Shown here piece by piece: positions 1-11,925 of a stretch of 64,000 nt of DNA. Numbering within the stretch: the stretch's first letter is position 1; each line of letters begins with the position of its first letter. A program made the translations under genes and the position numbers. The notes under the pieces are model-generated. The model saw only the letters and a list, made by a program, of their open reading frames with translations. It was not told the origin of the DNA and ran no database searches. The stretch is taken from contig SJOL01006415.1 in the NCBI GenBank assembly GCA_004794785.1, positions 2,713 through 66,712 of the forward strand, given 5' to 3'. This stretch comes from Opisthorchis felineus. Lineage: Eukaryota > Platyhelminthes > Trematoda > Opisthorchiida > Opisthorchiidae.

Positions 1-275
1 TCTCGAATATCGTACCAAGCGAAACATGAGACGTCCTGGTGCAGCACATTTAGTTAAAGCGGACCATCATAAACGAGAGATTCGGCTGGAATCAGCTGAG
101 TCTCCTGTCAAAACTAAGTTTGTATGCCAATGGGTGCATTTGTTGAAATCTGTCCAATTTGCGTTCAAGTAGAACATAAGGTTGACGGATACTCGGCGAA
201 TGCGCCTACCTGATGAGCGTTAAGGGGGGCAAAACCGGTCGTTGGTTGTCGAAGGGTTTTCAGCAACCCATGAGT
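1..275 (+). repeat. tRNA-headed dispersed repeat (SINE-2), left-edge copy
   Basis: Nearly the whole segment recurs in inverted orientation at the right edge: 1-95 matches the complement of 63788-63883, and 180-275 matches the complement of 63905-64000. Parts also match 2461-2640 (-), 53155-53240 (+) and 55641-55870 (-). In sense orientation the unit ends GGGTTTTCAGCAACC. The order of the two blocks is permuted between the left and right edges, which suggests tandem units of about 300 bp. The head is outside the window. It contains the ribozyme-like core at 210-250. Confidence 0.7.
210..250 (+). ncRNA. Hammerhead-ribozyme-like core in SINE-2
   Basis: Seen: CTGATGAG at 210-217, CAAAAC at 230-235 and GTC at 248-250, the order and rough spacing of a hammerhead core (CUGAUGA, stem II, GAAA, stem III, GUH). 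Flanks CCTAC and GAAGGG can form a short imperfect stem I. Here GAAAC has decayed to AAAAC. Stem II is weak in every copy, so folding must be tested. Schistosome Sm-alpha repeats are known to combine a tRNA-like promoter with a hammerhead. Assigning this core to that class is inference. Confidence 0.45.
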
Positions 276-1920
276 AGTGTGTTACTTCTAGTCCAAACGG
301 TGATCTTCACGACCTATTGCAAGACACTTCAAGATGAATCAGCCAGGTGTTTAGCGGTTGGCCTATTTTCAAACGAGGCCCTCACCATTTCTAAACACGT
401 TAAGTTCGCTCCCAGTTGATAAATACTGCAGTGTTGCATCCAACTGAAAAATCGATTCCTCAAACTCTGCGTTACTGATGAGATCATAATGATTTGGATT
501 TTCTAATCCTGATGTGCAAAAAACTGTGGGTATTAAACTTTGAAACAAGCCGCCGACAAAGCAAAGTCTTTTCTCAGTTTGCGTCAAAGCCCTTTGAGTG
601 GGAGGGCGATATCGAAATCTGGCCCATTGTAAAAAACACCCAAGCAGCAAACGAAAATGGCCTTTGCAGGTATTGACTGCCAATCTGTTGGATAGCTTTA
701 GCAAATCAGTTATAAAGTTCAGATGAGTAAGGGTGATGAAGAGCTAGCCCCTTGGTCGGTAGTGCATCCATCCGGGAGGCGTAGGGTCGTCGGTTCGGAC
801 CCTCAGGTGTGTTTTCTCCGTTTACTAACGCAACGGGTGCGGAGAATTCTACTTTTATACCGAAGTGGTCGCTTTGTATACAACATGACTTTAGGAGATG
901 AAGCAGGCCTAAAGACTAACCTCCTTGGCATTAAAACCTAGAAAAAGGAAGGGGAAAAGTCCTGAGCTAGTCGGATTCGGTCTTCATCTACTACAGCTGC
1001 AACCGACTTCAGGCATGTAAATTAACCAGCCGTAAAGACCAGTTTTTCGGCAGAAAGATATCGATCGTTTATGTCCAGTAAAATACTGTTTCCACTCCGT
1101 ACTTGATTGCGTTTTTCACTTGGGGCAGGTTACGGTAGCATACCACAATTTTCTTAAATGTGTGGATAGGTTGCTCGGAAAAAAATATTGATGGAATTTC
1201 GCTCGTAAAATGCCAATTAAGCACTAGTGTTCTCGTTTTGCGTGATTCACCAAAGCAAGCCGACAGTTTTTTGCGAATCGAAAACACTTTCAAATGGATG
1301 GAAAGAGGTTAACAGCTTCGCAAATAATTCCAGAGTGCGAAGGAACTAAACATGTGCAATTTGTTGGGATATGTACACACATTGACTTTTGAAACTGCTA
1401 TGAGAAAACGCGAATGAGGTTGCATTGTTTTCTTGTCTTTTACAGTAGGTGCTTGGAAGCATGGAACCCCATGGCATGCTTTGAAATCGGGTGAGGCCAC
1501 ACAAAGTGCCCAACCTTGAAAAGATAAAATTCTGCTGCATGTACTGAGATTCCGCCATGTTTACAAAATCCGACGTGGTGTTTATGATGCACACACCGGA
1601 ATTTGATGGTAGTCTCCTTAGTGTAGTACTTTGTTCGCAAAATCAGTGACTCACTGTTTAAGTGTCAATTTGGACTGTACTGAAGCTTCTTCAGCATCAC
1701 ACAACACCAGACGTCAAGCCCATCCAGTTGTTATTGTTTTTGGTACTGAGTGCAACTGATGCAGTCTCTCCTAGCTACAAGTCGGTAGAAAGAAAATTCA
1801 CATAAGTGTGCTTGTGCCAGCAGTTTATTTATTATCTTCTGTTTGTATAGAGAATTTGTAGGTAAGGAGGGGATTTTGAAGTTTGAATGGAGGTTTCATC
1901 TCGCGCGTGACATCAGTCTG
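276..1920. other. No gene recognised
   Basis: Only short overlapping frames on both strands, none with recognisable family motifs. A weak tRNA B-box-like string (GGTTCGGACCC) sits near 791-801 without a convincing A box at the right distance. Probably intergenic and decayed repeat DNA. Confidence 0.5.
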
Positions 1921-1985
1921 TGCTAAAAAGCTGGGAAGCACTGTGCAGTTGCTTCTGCCTTGTCAGTTATCATAAGCTGTACGGA
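1921..1985 (-). repeat. SINE-2 fragment
   Basis: The stretch starting TGCTAAAAAGC and continuing GGAAGCACTGTGCAG aligns with 2640-2700 (TGCCAAAAAGC, AGAAGCACTGTACAG), which is part of the longer SINE-2 copy. Only this middle portion is recognisable. Confidence 0.4.
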
Positions 1986-2460
1986 GTTCACACTTCAGGA
2001 TGATTTTGGCTGGTACTCAGCAGTTTAATTCACTCGCACGTAGGTGGGATGAAGCGTCACAATTTTCAACCACGCAGTTCGTCACTTGACCCGGTGTTGA
2101 CTACCTCGTGGACCTGGAAAACTATCCATTCGGACACCGTGATACCGTGGGTAGATGTGCGGAGGCGCGTCTAAATTGTGAAAACTCATCATTTTATCTG
2201 TCATAGGTGATCGGCAGTCTGGTGTTTCGCACGCATGCAAACAAACATTTGCCGTGGTTCCTGAAGAACCTATTTTCATGCACAGATCCTGTGTGAGAAC
2301 TAACGGAGTGTAATTGTCAATGAAACTCACGAGTTGAATCCCGACCTAATCGCCCCATTCTAATTGGACTCGTGCGTTGTTGTGAGTAAATCTGAAAATT
2401 CCGTGCAACTGACTTGGATTGAACAACAATTGCAGTTTTATTTTCTCGAGAAGTTATAAC

Positions 2461-2830
2461 ACACATAGGGCGGCTGAAAACCCTTGGACAGCCGACGACC
2501 AGTTTTAGCTTTCTTGCGTCTCATCAGGTAAGGACGGTCCCGAGGTTTCGACCAAGCTTATGTTCTAATTGCACATGAAATCGTGTGCAGTCGACGAAAT
2601 GCACTCGGTTGAGATTTCGTCCTGTCAGTGAAACCAATCTATGCCAAAAAGCCCAGAAGCACTGTACAGATGCTTCATCCTTATTGGAAATCATCAACAA
2701 TGCGAATGTCACAAAACTGTATTAGAGAGTCTCGAACCCGCAACATTCCGGCCAGTGGTTGAACTCTTGGCCGTTCGAACTCGAGCGGCTGAACTGCAAT
2801 GTGACTGGCTCTCACCTAGACCGGACATAG
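2461..2830 (-). repeat. SINE-2, near-complete copy with tRNA-Ser-like head
   Basis: Reading the minus strand from 2830: a tRNA-like region with a B-box-like GCGGGTTCGAGAC near 2735-2747, then a body aligning over about 150 bp with 62930-63075 (shared TTTTGTGA, then GATTTYCAATAAG, then GTGCTTCT). Next comes a segment shared with 90-275, and the unit ends GGGTTTTCAGC at about 2472. It links the tRNA-like head, the body and the ribozyme-like core (2487-2527) in one unit. Confidence 0.6.
2487..2527 (-). ncRNA. Hammerhead-ribozyme-like core, second copy
   Basis: On the minus strand CTGATGAG spans 2527-2520, AAAAC 2506-2502 and GTC 2489-2487. Total length (41 nt) and internal spacing (26 nt from CTGATGAG to the end of AAAAC) are identical to the copy at 210-250. 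The GAAA box is again changed to AAAA. Confidence 0.45.
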
Positions 2831-5800
2831 CACCACTCATCCTTCAATCACAGAAACCGCATCACTTGTGGACGTATCTACAAGCTTTTTGAGTGACGAC
2901 TTCTCAGCTGGAGGTTTCACTCATCTTGTGGAGCAAATTACGTTGGTGTTAATGGGATATTCAACCGAACTCCAGTCAAATCTGTCGCGTATGATAGTAT
3001 TCAACTAAATGGGACTGCTTCTGCCTGATGTGCCCGAGGAAGAGCGAAACCAGCAATGGTCTACCAAAGTGTTTCCAGCAAACTTAAAAGTGGTGAGCAT
3101 AAATCCTATTTTCTGTTCAGCTCGTACATTTGTGGAATAGCGTTGAGGCCCCACGTTTTCACCTACCTTTTCTATCCCACCCAGTTTAGGACATTCAAGG
3201 TTTCAGCGAAGATCGGGCAAACTAGCTGTTCACTGAACTTGTGATCACTTGCGATTAGCTACATAAGTCCTAGCAGATTGTTTTCTCAGTGAAGTGGCGC
3301 GAAACGCCTTTGAGGCCACTTCGGTAGCCCTACTGATGTCCACTTCCAAGCTTCGTTCGACGTATGCGGTGCTCATAAATTCAAATACTAATGTTTCAGT
3401 GTAACAATTGCGGTGTTTTTTTGTTGTCATTAATGTTTATCCCATGAGTTTTCCTCTCAGTGCGGTCGATATTTTGGTCTATTGGAGTAAAGTTAAAGGT
3501 AATAGGCGGTTTACATCATTGCTTTTGGCACCGGAATCCTATCCCTCATGGATGCCATGCACCGGAGCGAGAATGTTACCGAACCATTTTCAGATCCAAA
3601 GTTTTTGGCTTGACCACAACTTGACCAAGAATTTACTACACACTCTGTACGGCGATTGAAAGTGGTGTGTACCGCAAATAATCAGAGGATAACTCCCTCA
3701 GTTATATAACAGTCTTCCAGTTTGTAAGCGAGTGGCAGACTGTTCGAAGTTTACCTCAAGGCAGTTCGGAACATACAAAAACGAGGTACCTATTTGGCTG
3801 ATCAGATTTCATACGGAGCACAGAGTTATGTCATCAGAACATCTTATGAAATCACAAGTGGGAGATGATGGTATTTGCTGAGGGGAGAAATTCGCCCTAG
3901 ACCACTCATGTTTCTTGGTTCCATATGAACCTATAAAAGGGAGAGAATTCGCGATCAGAATGGGGGTCGTTTGCTGTTTGATTTCCTTTTTTCTGAGACA
4001 AACGAAGTTTACGTGTTTTAAGCAGACAAAAAGTCAGATTCCACCCCTACGTCATGGATTGCAAGAACAGGCTCCGAATATATCTATAGAGTGGAAGTAG
4101 GGAGAATAATAGTTCAACCTGCAAATGTCTCAACCCTTACTGTCTGGTTAATTAAGTACTTCTCCTTCGCTCGGATATTTGGGTGTCATGTTTTTGGCCA
4201 CACAGAGATGCGTGGAGGACTTAAGAGTAAGGCTATATACAGGTAAGATGCAATCGTGGGCGAACTGCAGAGGAGAGTTACTGATACCTAGCAGAATTAG
4301 AGGGCAATGCTCCTTCGTACTTTACTGGAAGGCGTGAGGGTGCGCACTTTTTTGGTGATAGGCATTAGGGAATACCAAATTTTCCAGCATGTACCGGTTT
4401 TTTAAAGAACAACCTTACCAGTACTTAGCGCCCTCTGAAAATCATAATTTTTAGAGTTTTATGCACACAAAATAATCATCATCGGCCATTATTTTATCGA
4501 TTGGATATTCGGAGTGATATGCTTGTTTGAACTTGAGACTTTTAAATGTAAACAAGTGTTAGGAAGGTCAAGAAGAACAGATAGTCTTAATATCGTTTCC
4601 CACAGACATCAAAATGCAACTTCTCCTTATGCAGACTCTTAATGCGACCGATTCTAACAGTCAAACAGTAGCGATTTAAATCCTCATTGAAAATAATGGT
4701 AGATGTCCACTTACTGGTGTTTTTGGTATGTTTACCACTGTTTTTGACACGGGAATGATTGGCAAACAATGTTTACTGTATCACAAGACAGACTTATCGC
4801 ACTGGTTACTGCTTCAAAACATTGTGCAGAGATACTTTCACGGTTATGTCGTTACGAGTGAAAAAACGTACCCATTGCCCCTTCCATAAACGTAGGAGAC
4901 GGACATCTCATATGTCACAACATAGTTTTTCCAGAAGTTTTCCTTGGCATCTTCAAGAGGGTCTCAACCAGTTTTGGAAACGTTGGGGACGAATTCAATT
5001 TTCAGTTGCTTGTTCTCGAGAATTATGGGCTAAGTTGGCTTCTAGGAGTTCAGTGTCCATCTCAACACCAGCATAAGGAATTATTAGAGGTGTCCAAAAT
5101 CTCATACATTTTCCCAGACTCCGATTTCCTTTTCACTTGAAAAAATGCATGTGGGTATATAATACAAGTAGAACAGACAGAATGCCCAATAGTGTTTGGC
5201 ATTTAGCGGTGGGGAGCAAGATTACGGGGTCACTGGCTGGGAAAAATTGCGACGTGTTAATGCAACTAGCGTCAATGACCTACACTTGCACTGTGCTCAA
5301 TTACTCAATCATCCCGTGCCAAAGAAATATAAAAAGGAAAATTCACCAAAAAAAGTCCACTACATGGGTACATAAATGCATGTTACAACACTCCCTCCCA
5401 ACAATGATGCGTCTCGGGGTGATTTTTGTGCTGGGAAGCTGCTGTTCAGACTTCTTTTGTCAGTTTCTAACGCTTCACTCGAAGATTTTACCAAAACGAA
5501 TAGGTAACTGGTAACAATTGCCACATCTTTATGCACATTTATTTGTCCTAATAGAAGTTGTCACTTGTTCAGGGGTCGTCTACACTAAGCATGTGATCGT
5601 ATATTCGCTCAAAATAGTGGGTTTGAAGCCAGTCTGCCTCCACCACGAATGCATCTGAATGCACTTAGCTGCTCCATCTATTTAACGACCTACATTCTAG
5701 GGTGAAAGTCAGGCTGAATAAACTGTTGAAATGTTTTGTTTTACCCCGCAACTGTTTAGCTCGTGAAACAATCACTGATGAAAGTTTTAAAAATTTTCAC

Positions 5801-6030
5801 AGCTTGTCCAGTGCACTGTACATATCAGTATGTTCGCAAACGAAAAAGCGCAGTTGAATATAAGGTCAAGTGAAACACGGCCAACTAGTGAATGGGGTAA
5901 CTGTACCCCTCTGGTGGATACAACAATTGTGCTAAACGTTACCTGCACCAAACCACTGAGAAATGCCACTTTGTGTGTGAATTGCTTCAGTTTACATGAA
6001 GATATTCTGGGTTATTGGCCTCTTAGCCCA
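2831..6030. other. No gene recognised
   Basis: About 3.2 kb of mixed composition. The frames of 105-125 codons at 4759-5076 and 5137-5514 show no family motif, are cysteine/histidine-rich in a random-looking way and have no splice context that would join them. Treated as noncoding. Confidence 0.45.
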
Positions 6031-6446
6031 GCTTGGTGGTTGGACTGCAAGCGTTTCATCACCAATCGAGGTGACATCGTTAATGTGGGATTGAGTAAAT
6101 TGGAATTGAGTAAATTCGTCCTCTTCTGCTTGTGTTTATATGGTTTCTGAACAGTATCTAACACCACTGAATTGGTTGGTTGGTCACGAGGTAGCTTCCG
6201 TTCAATTTGGTTGGTCAGCTTGGAATCTGGGCTACGTTGTGTTTTCGCCTCGTTGTATCTGGTTGGTTCGTTGGGTGCTTTCAGTTCGGAAGTTTGTTCC
6301 TCCGTTGTGATTGGGACGCTTCCTTCTTTCTTTGTGGTCCACCTTTGTTCCATTTGATTGGTTAATTGAATAATTTCCTATTTTTGGTGTCTCTCTTTCT
6401 TTGATCTGATTTGTCCGTTGGTTGTTGTTAGGTTAGTTGATTTCCC
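6031..6446 (-). repeat. PLE terminal arm, left (inverted copy of 7656-8051)
   Basis: Reads GAATTGGTTGGTTGG at about 6169-6183, then GGAATCTGGG, and ends TTAGGTTAGTTGATTT at about 6428-6443. The complement of the right arm shows the same blocks in the same order with small indels. Confidence 0.8.
6043..6079 (-). ncRNA. Hammerhead-like motif in left PLE arm
   Basis: Minus strand: CGATG (6079-6075), CACC (6073-6070) and GGTG (6063-6060) forming a 4-bp stem with a 6-nt loop, GAAAC (6057-6053), and GTC (6045-6043). This is a hammerhead order with an eroded CUGAUGA box. PLE terminal repeats are known to encode minimal hammerheads. Confidence 0.35.
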
Positions 6447-6449
6447 CCA

Positions 6450-7560
6450 TGGTTCAGAGTCATGCAGCTGTGTAATTCCTTCTTTTCGTAGCAGCTGATA
6501 GACTGGGCTGATATCAGTGTGCATGCTGATGCATTTCTGTGTAGAGTATCGCTCCTCGGTAAACTTCTGCTCTCGTTGCGTTCCTGCATAAGCAACTATT
6601 TGGACGTTTTCCCAAATAGCTGATTTCCTTCCTTGTCTCTGTGAATCGAAACAATTGACAATGAGTCATGTCTTATACGGCGAAGCTTGTATACGTGTAG
6701 TGTGGTGGGAACAACCTAGTGTTTGCTGCAGTTGTTACATTGAAGTTTGTGGATCAGGTTCGTCTTCTTCATTGCATCCATTCTTCCATTTGGTTTTGAC
6801 AGGGTCCTCAACGTATTTCCAGGTTTAGAGGCAACCGCTATTCCATGTTTCCATAAATATATTGCAGTTCGTCCTGTGTTGACAAGGTATCCTGGTTTTT
6901 GGTTTCCTATGCATCTTCATGTGAAGTTACTTGGATGGCCACTATTTCGGAGTTCCTGATAAAGCCTACATTCTTCTTTCATCTTCGACTCTGTTACGTT
7001 GCAGTGAGTGTCTATCCGCCCAAATAGGGTTGTAGCACAACTTCGTTTGTGACATATTGGATCGTTTCTGAAGTAGTTCATAATAAGGTCTGTGTGTTTC
7101 TTCCCCGCATGCCCCAGTATGCAGTTAACCGTCTGTTTTCCTTGTGACGAGTACACCTTGGAAGGCTAATTTGTTGTTCTCCTCCGTTCCCATTGTGACG
7201 TGCTCTTCGGGAAACACGTTGCTCAGCATTTGGTTAGCTCGTGACTATTCATTCTTGTTCACAATGATGAATGTGCCATCCACATATCGCACCCATTCTT
7301 TTGGTTTGATATCTAATAGAATAGCCTATTCAGGTTTTTGCATTGTAAGTTCCGCAATGACTCCAGAGATTGGTGATCTCAATGGCACTCCTTTGATTTG
7401 TTCATAATATTCTCCAGTGAACTCAGGCACAGACCCAGTAGTTCGCCTATTACTTCTCTCCCAAGAGTTCCGTTTATGGTTCCCCGGTAGTCCAGAAGAT
7501 CAGCAACCATCGTCCTTGCAGTATTCAAATCAGCCGACGTGAATAGTTAAGTTACGCTGA
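6450..7560 (-). pseudogene. PLE reverse transcriptase / GIY-YIG endonuclease remnant
   Basis: Minus-strand frames give, in order: a segment with YYEQIKGVPL and SPISGVIAEL around 7355-7420; RYVDGTF at 7270-7290, where active PLE reverse transcriptases have RYVDDTF; a segment with CHKRSCATTLFGRIDTHC and YQELRNSGHPSNF at 6917-7060, typical of the PLE RT-endonuclease linker; and a tail with ERYSTQKCISMHTDISPVYQ near 6500-6560, matching the end of the PLE GIY-YIG domain. The frame changes several times and in-frame stops occur. The + strand frames at 6747-6959 and 7144-7407 are shadows. Confidence 0.7.
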
Positions 7561-7655
7561 AGAACAATATTATTTCATCTTAGATTATCATGCTTTTTAC
7601 TACCTCCAGAAATTGTCCTGCATTGTTGGCTGAATATTGAAAATATTGTATCACA

Positions 7656-8051
7656 TGGAAAATCAACTAACCTAAAAACAACCAACGGACGAATCAGATC
7701 AAAGAAAGAAAGACACCAAAAATAGAAGGACATCCAACCAACCAATCAATTGAAATAAAAGTAGACCACAAAGCACGAAGGAAACGTCCCACAACGGAGG
7801 AACTGAAAGCACCCAACGGACCAACCATATACAATGAGGGGAAAGGACAACGCAACCCAGATTCCAAGCTGTCCACTCGAAATTAAACGAAAGCTACCTC
7901 GTGGCCAACCAACCAATTCAGAGGTTTTAGATACTGTCTAGAAACTATATAAGCACAAGCAGAAGAGGAGAAATTTACACACCCAGTCCCACATTAACGA
8001 TGGCATCTCGATTGGTGGTGAAACGCTTGAAGTCCAACCATCAAGCTCGGT
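7656..8051 (+). repeat. PLE terminal arm, right (inverted copy of 6031-6446)
   Basis: Begins AAATCAACTAACCTAA at about 7660 and ends near CCAACCATCAAGCTCGG at about 8035-8051. Its complement aligns with the left arm over nearly its whole length. A TATATAA sits at 7948-7954. Confidence 0.8.
7998..8034 (+). ncRNA. Hammerhead-like motif in right PLE arm
   Basis: CGATG 7998-8002, GAAAC 8020-8024 and GTC 8032-8034. It is the same 37-nt span and spacing as the left-arm copy. The central stem is less paired here (GCATC against GGTGG). Confidence 0.35.
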
Positions 8052-9449
8052 GAACTGAATAAAAACCGAGCAGCGCACCCGGGCATCGCCTTATTCCGAG
8101 GCTTCGCCTTGAAAATATTCTATGGTGTTCTGTCGTACGCGTGATGTAAAAGGTGAACCCTTCTTTGGCACAAACTTAAGATGGGCAGCGGTTAAAGATT
8201 CTGGTTAAACTACCACTGCAACCAACAACTATGGAACCAAACGTGTTGGAAAACAGAAGAATTCATTATTGAAATATCAGGTAAATTAGACAGACCTGCG
8301 TGTATTCACCACGGTGGCCCCAAATTAGACATACCGGAATCGATGGCGACACGGGGATACCAAAATGTAAGCATTATTAAAAGAGATCCAAAAAAATTTA
8401 CCAGGGAAACGGCAGAACAAATCTATTCTGCTACTAAAGACCACTGAATGGAGAGCAGGAGAGAGTGCATCCCATCACAACGACGTCTATTTCAGAACAA
8501 ATACAAGGTATAGTATTACAATATTATTAGCATTAATATTATTGAATTGCTCATAAGCAACGAGGAGTACATTAGTATTCACGGATTCGTGACGTCAAAC
8601 TGACTAAGAATCCTTAGAAAACCGTGTTACTCTGGGGAACTTCGGCTCACATTCCTTGCACTCACGACACTGTTACACTTATTTTGCAAGCGGTCTCGTT
8701 TTGAATTTTTGAAATTTATTTTAGGCACAGTGTCAGAGGGACACCTCCATCGAGGAGACATTACAAACAGAAGTGTATATTCCACTGGATTCCTTCTTTA
8801 AGAAAAAGATCCCACTGATCGACTCTACAAAGTGTTGGTTTACTCCACAAGAGGAACAGAACTTCGATGGAATTGCCCCAAGACTCTACTAAGCAATCGA
8901 TCGTCTCTTGACAGAGCAGTGTAATTATCGCTGCTCAAAAATTTTCTGGCCACAACAACAGGATGCTCTTGACTGGACTGAACTAGGTTTGACCGGTGAT
9001 TAATACAGTCTATGTGTACAGGATCACTGGAAGGAACAAGTCGCAACTACAACACGGATCGAGGCTAGTGGGACTAATGGAGAATCGGGTGATGTTAGTC
9101 AGGAAAGGTCGAGAGTCACGACCCTCCAAAAACTACTTCGCTCTAGTTTGTGCCAAAAGAGGAGTATTAGTAGAACTTCATCTTGTTTTAAGTGGTTCAT
9201 TTGCATGTTTGATTTGGTCGCACAAAATGATGTAGATCGATTGGTTTAGGTGGCTATAACTGGTGTTCATCTTGCAGGTTGACCACATTGTCCTGGTATT
9301 GCTCACACATGGACAAGCGAGAGCACTAAAAAGTTGGCAGTTCTGCTCCAGACAGAACGAACAAATCTACCGCGCTTGCATACAGGTTGTCTAAAACAAG
9401 TAGATGTGGTTAATTATGGGTGGTTGTGGAATATTTGTAATTTGTTCAC
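8052..9449. other. No gene recognised
   Basis: AT-rich stretches (8500-8580) and short frames on both strands. No protein motif or recognisable repeat. Confidence 0.45.
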
Positions 9450-9590
9450 ACCATTTTGTTTGGAATCCCCGTCAAAACACAAAAATCCTGGCTCGTCCAT
9501 GTGAAACAGGGAAGACACGAGACTCGAATTTCACTTCCAGTAGTAGAGTTCATCAGCAACCTGCACTCTCGGCCATACCAGAAATTGAAC
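9450..9590 (-). repeat. tRNA-Ser-like SINE head
   Basis: The complement of 9512-9580 reads TGGCCGAGAGTGCAGG, then CTACTGG, then AATTCGAGTCTC, a layout like the SINE-2 head at 62927-62985 (TGGCCGAGCGATTAA, then CACTGG, then TTTCGAAACTC). The first block resembles a tRNA-Ser A box and the last a B box. Confidence 0.4.
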
Positions 9591-10013
9591 ATTGAACCTA
9601 AAAACGTTTTGCTTTCGTTGTGTCGCTGTAAAACGTGTACGACATGGTTCCTAACAGTAGCCTCCGCCCGAGAATGAAACAACCCCATTAATGAGACATG
9701 TTAGTGTCTCCGGATGGCTGGGGATAATGTACGGTTGTCATTACCTGAGTATAAACTATCGGCAATCTTTACAAATGAAAAGTGTATGACGTGCTATGCA
9801 GTTGTCTTTGTAATCTGGTTAATTTTGTGATAGCGTACAACTAGTCCAGGCGGAGACAATCGCTTCGTCTTGCTAAGGCCCGTAGACTGGCTGTACACGT
9901 AGCGATCAGGTTCATTGAAGAGCGGCCTTCCTCCTTAGTTTTCTCAACTCGTGAGAATAGCTCAGTCGTGCAAAAATCAAATAAGACGCAAGCTTTTTGG
10001 TATTATTTTTAAA

Positions 10014-10052
10014 GTATGTAAGTAAAGTAGGTAGGTAAGGTAGGTAATTTTT
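10014..10052 (+). repeat. GTAG/GTAA simple repeat
   Basis: Imperfect run of GTAGGTAGGTAAGG-type units. Confidence 0.6.
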
Positions 10053-11901
10053 ACTTGATGATTACTATGCCGGAGAGAGGAAAAATGCAAAAGTGCAAAG
10101 AATTATACGTTAAACCTGGTACAAATATTCGGAATGTTTTCAAATGAAGAAAAGAAATGAAAAATGAAGGCGTGAAGTAATTTACCCTGCCACTCTACTT
10201 GGAATAGAATTTACGAAAATGCATAGAATCTTGTTGCGACGCTGGTTTTAGAAGTAGTGTTTTGACGAGAAAAGAACAGTGCTCGTTTGCCCAACAGTTG
10301 GGTAATGGTTCGCTGTAATCGTTCGCTTGTCTGTTGTGTATGCCAGTCCTTGACACTGAATCCGCGCAAGACAGCAGTTAACTCTCGTCGGGAGGACCCT
10401 AGTTGGTCACTTCTGATCAGCATTAATCGCATATAATCTAATGAGCCTTACTATGCGCTAAGAATGTCACGCTGTCCTAGTGCATCGTTCTAATTTAGAA
10501 GGATGAGGGAAGCACACAGATACCCACGTTCACATTTCCAAGGCCACTGATCAGCAGCCTCACTGACTCGCGTAGCCTGACGCTACGCCATTGACAGCAC
10601 TTTTACCTTCATTTTCGACTCCATTAAACCTATTGAAACCGCCCAACCGAACCAAAAGTAGTTCCTTCTCATTTCGTCCAAAGAGTGATCTCATCGTGAT
10701 AGCGTCCACAGTGCAGATAGGCCTCATAACTGACAGTGGAAAGTCAGATGAATCTGTTTTTTTTGGCACCAGAAGGTACTCCGACACTGGGAGACGTGCA
10801 TCAGCGTCGAAGCCTGCGTGAGAGTTTGTGGCATCAGGGAAACATGCGGATACGGGGCTTTTATTTCACGAAAAGTTAGTCAGATGGTGGTCAGATTATC
10901 AACCAAGTGGAAAAGTAACCGGGTGCAATTTGGTGTTACTGCACGCAAGCAGTGGAGCTTCGTTTGGCTACAGTACTGTTACAAATACGTTGAATTTATT
11001 TTCCACCCCATTTAGATGTTTTTTTTCGATTTTCCTGACGAGCAAATTATCCGAAGAACAAATTTTTTCGTTTCTTCTATCCATCTGCGATGGATGGCCT
11101 TTTTAAAAAAAATCCGGGGACAGTTGATGCTCAACTGTTTTGGGATGAAGAATTTTGGAAGGGAATCATCGTTGACAGTAACAACAGCAAGGCATCATGC
11201 CACTCGCCTGGAATCGGTCGCGTTGTGGCATTTCAGTTATCTGAAAGACAGAAGGCGTCCCTGAGACAAGCTCACCACTTTTTCTACTAGGCTTTGTGAT
11301 TGATAATGAAGCACATTGTTTCAAAAACATCTAAGCTGGTGTTACAAAGTGAGTATCGGGCAAATAAACGTCCAATTGAACTAACAGTGTTCCACGAATT
11401 TCGCTAGTTTATGCAGACAGTGAGGTAGTCGCAAGTCAAATAAAGCGTGTAGTTGTGATTTAACCAGTTTTATGGGGAACCCGACAACAGTTAATTTCAA
11501 CAGGCTGCTTATAGGAAAAAAAACTTATCGATCCACTTATCAACAGACCTTTGATTTATAATAAAGTCCCTCAATAGATGGCTTGTGACTACTGAGAACC
11601 CCGCATTTTGAACACTTTCTGAATTACATTCGGGTGCAGCAGTGAACTTCTTATCAGAATTGTTGGCACCCAACTGACCCCTGATGGAATAGTAAATAAG
11701 ATCAGGTAAGGTAAAGAGGACAGAGGCGCTTTAACCACCGGTCGAATAGTTAAAATACAACTATGCATTCCTTTAGCTGCAAAGAATTAAATGCCTTAGC
11801 TGACTGTGATGAAAAAAATGGCCAGGAGCTTACAGAAAATCGAATTTACGACGCAAGTTATCATGCAAGTATGTAAAGCGGTTGCACAATGACCACCCCA
11901 G

Positions 11902-11925
11902 TATATATATATATATATATATATA
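11902..11925 (+). repeat. (TA)12 microsatellite
   Basis: Uninterrupted TA dinucleotide repeat read directly. Confidence 0.95.

Larger units (their letters stand above)
6031..8051 (-). mobile_element. Penelope-like element (PLE), degraded
   Basis: Two inverted arms of about 400 bp (6031-6446 and 7656-8051) flank a core encoding, on the minus strand, the C-terminal half of a Penelope-type reverse transcriptase and a GIY-YIG-type endonuclease tail. Inverted 'pLTR' arms are a known arrangement in PLEs. Several stop codons and frameshifts interrupt the coding part, and the N-terminal half of the RT is absent, so this copy is dead. Both arms carry a hammerhead-like motif, as published for PLE terminal repeats. 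Confidence 0.75.

Noticed and set aside
745..826. tRNA-like sequence with GGTTCGGACCC
   Set aside because: Only the B box is convincing; A box and stems are missing.
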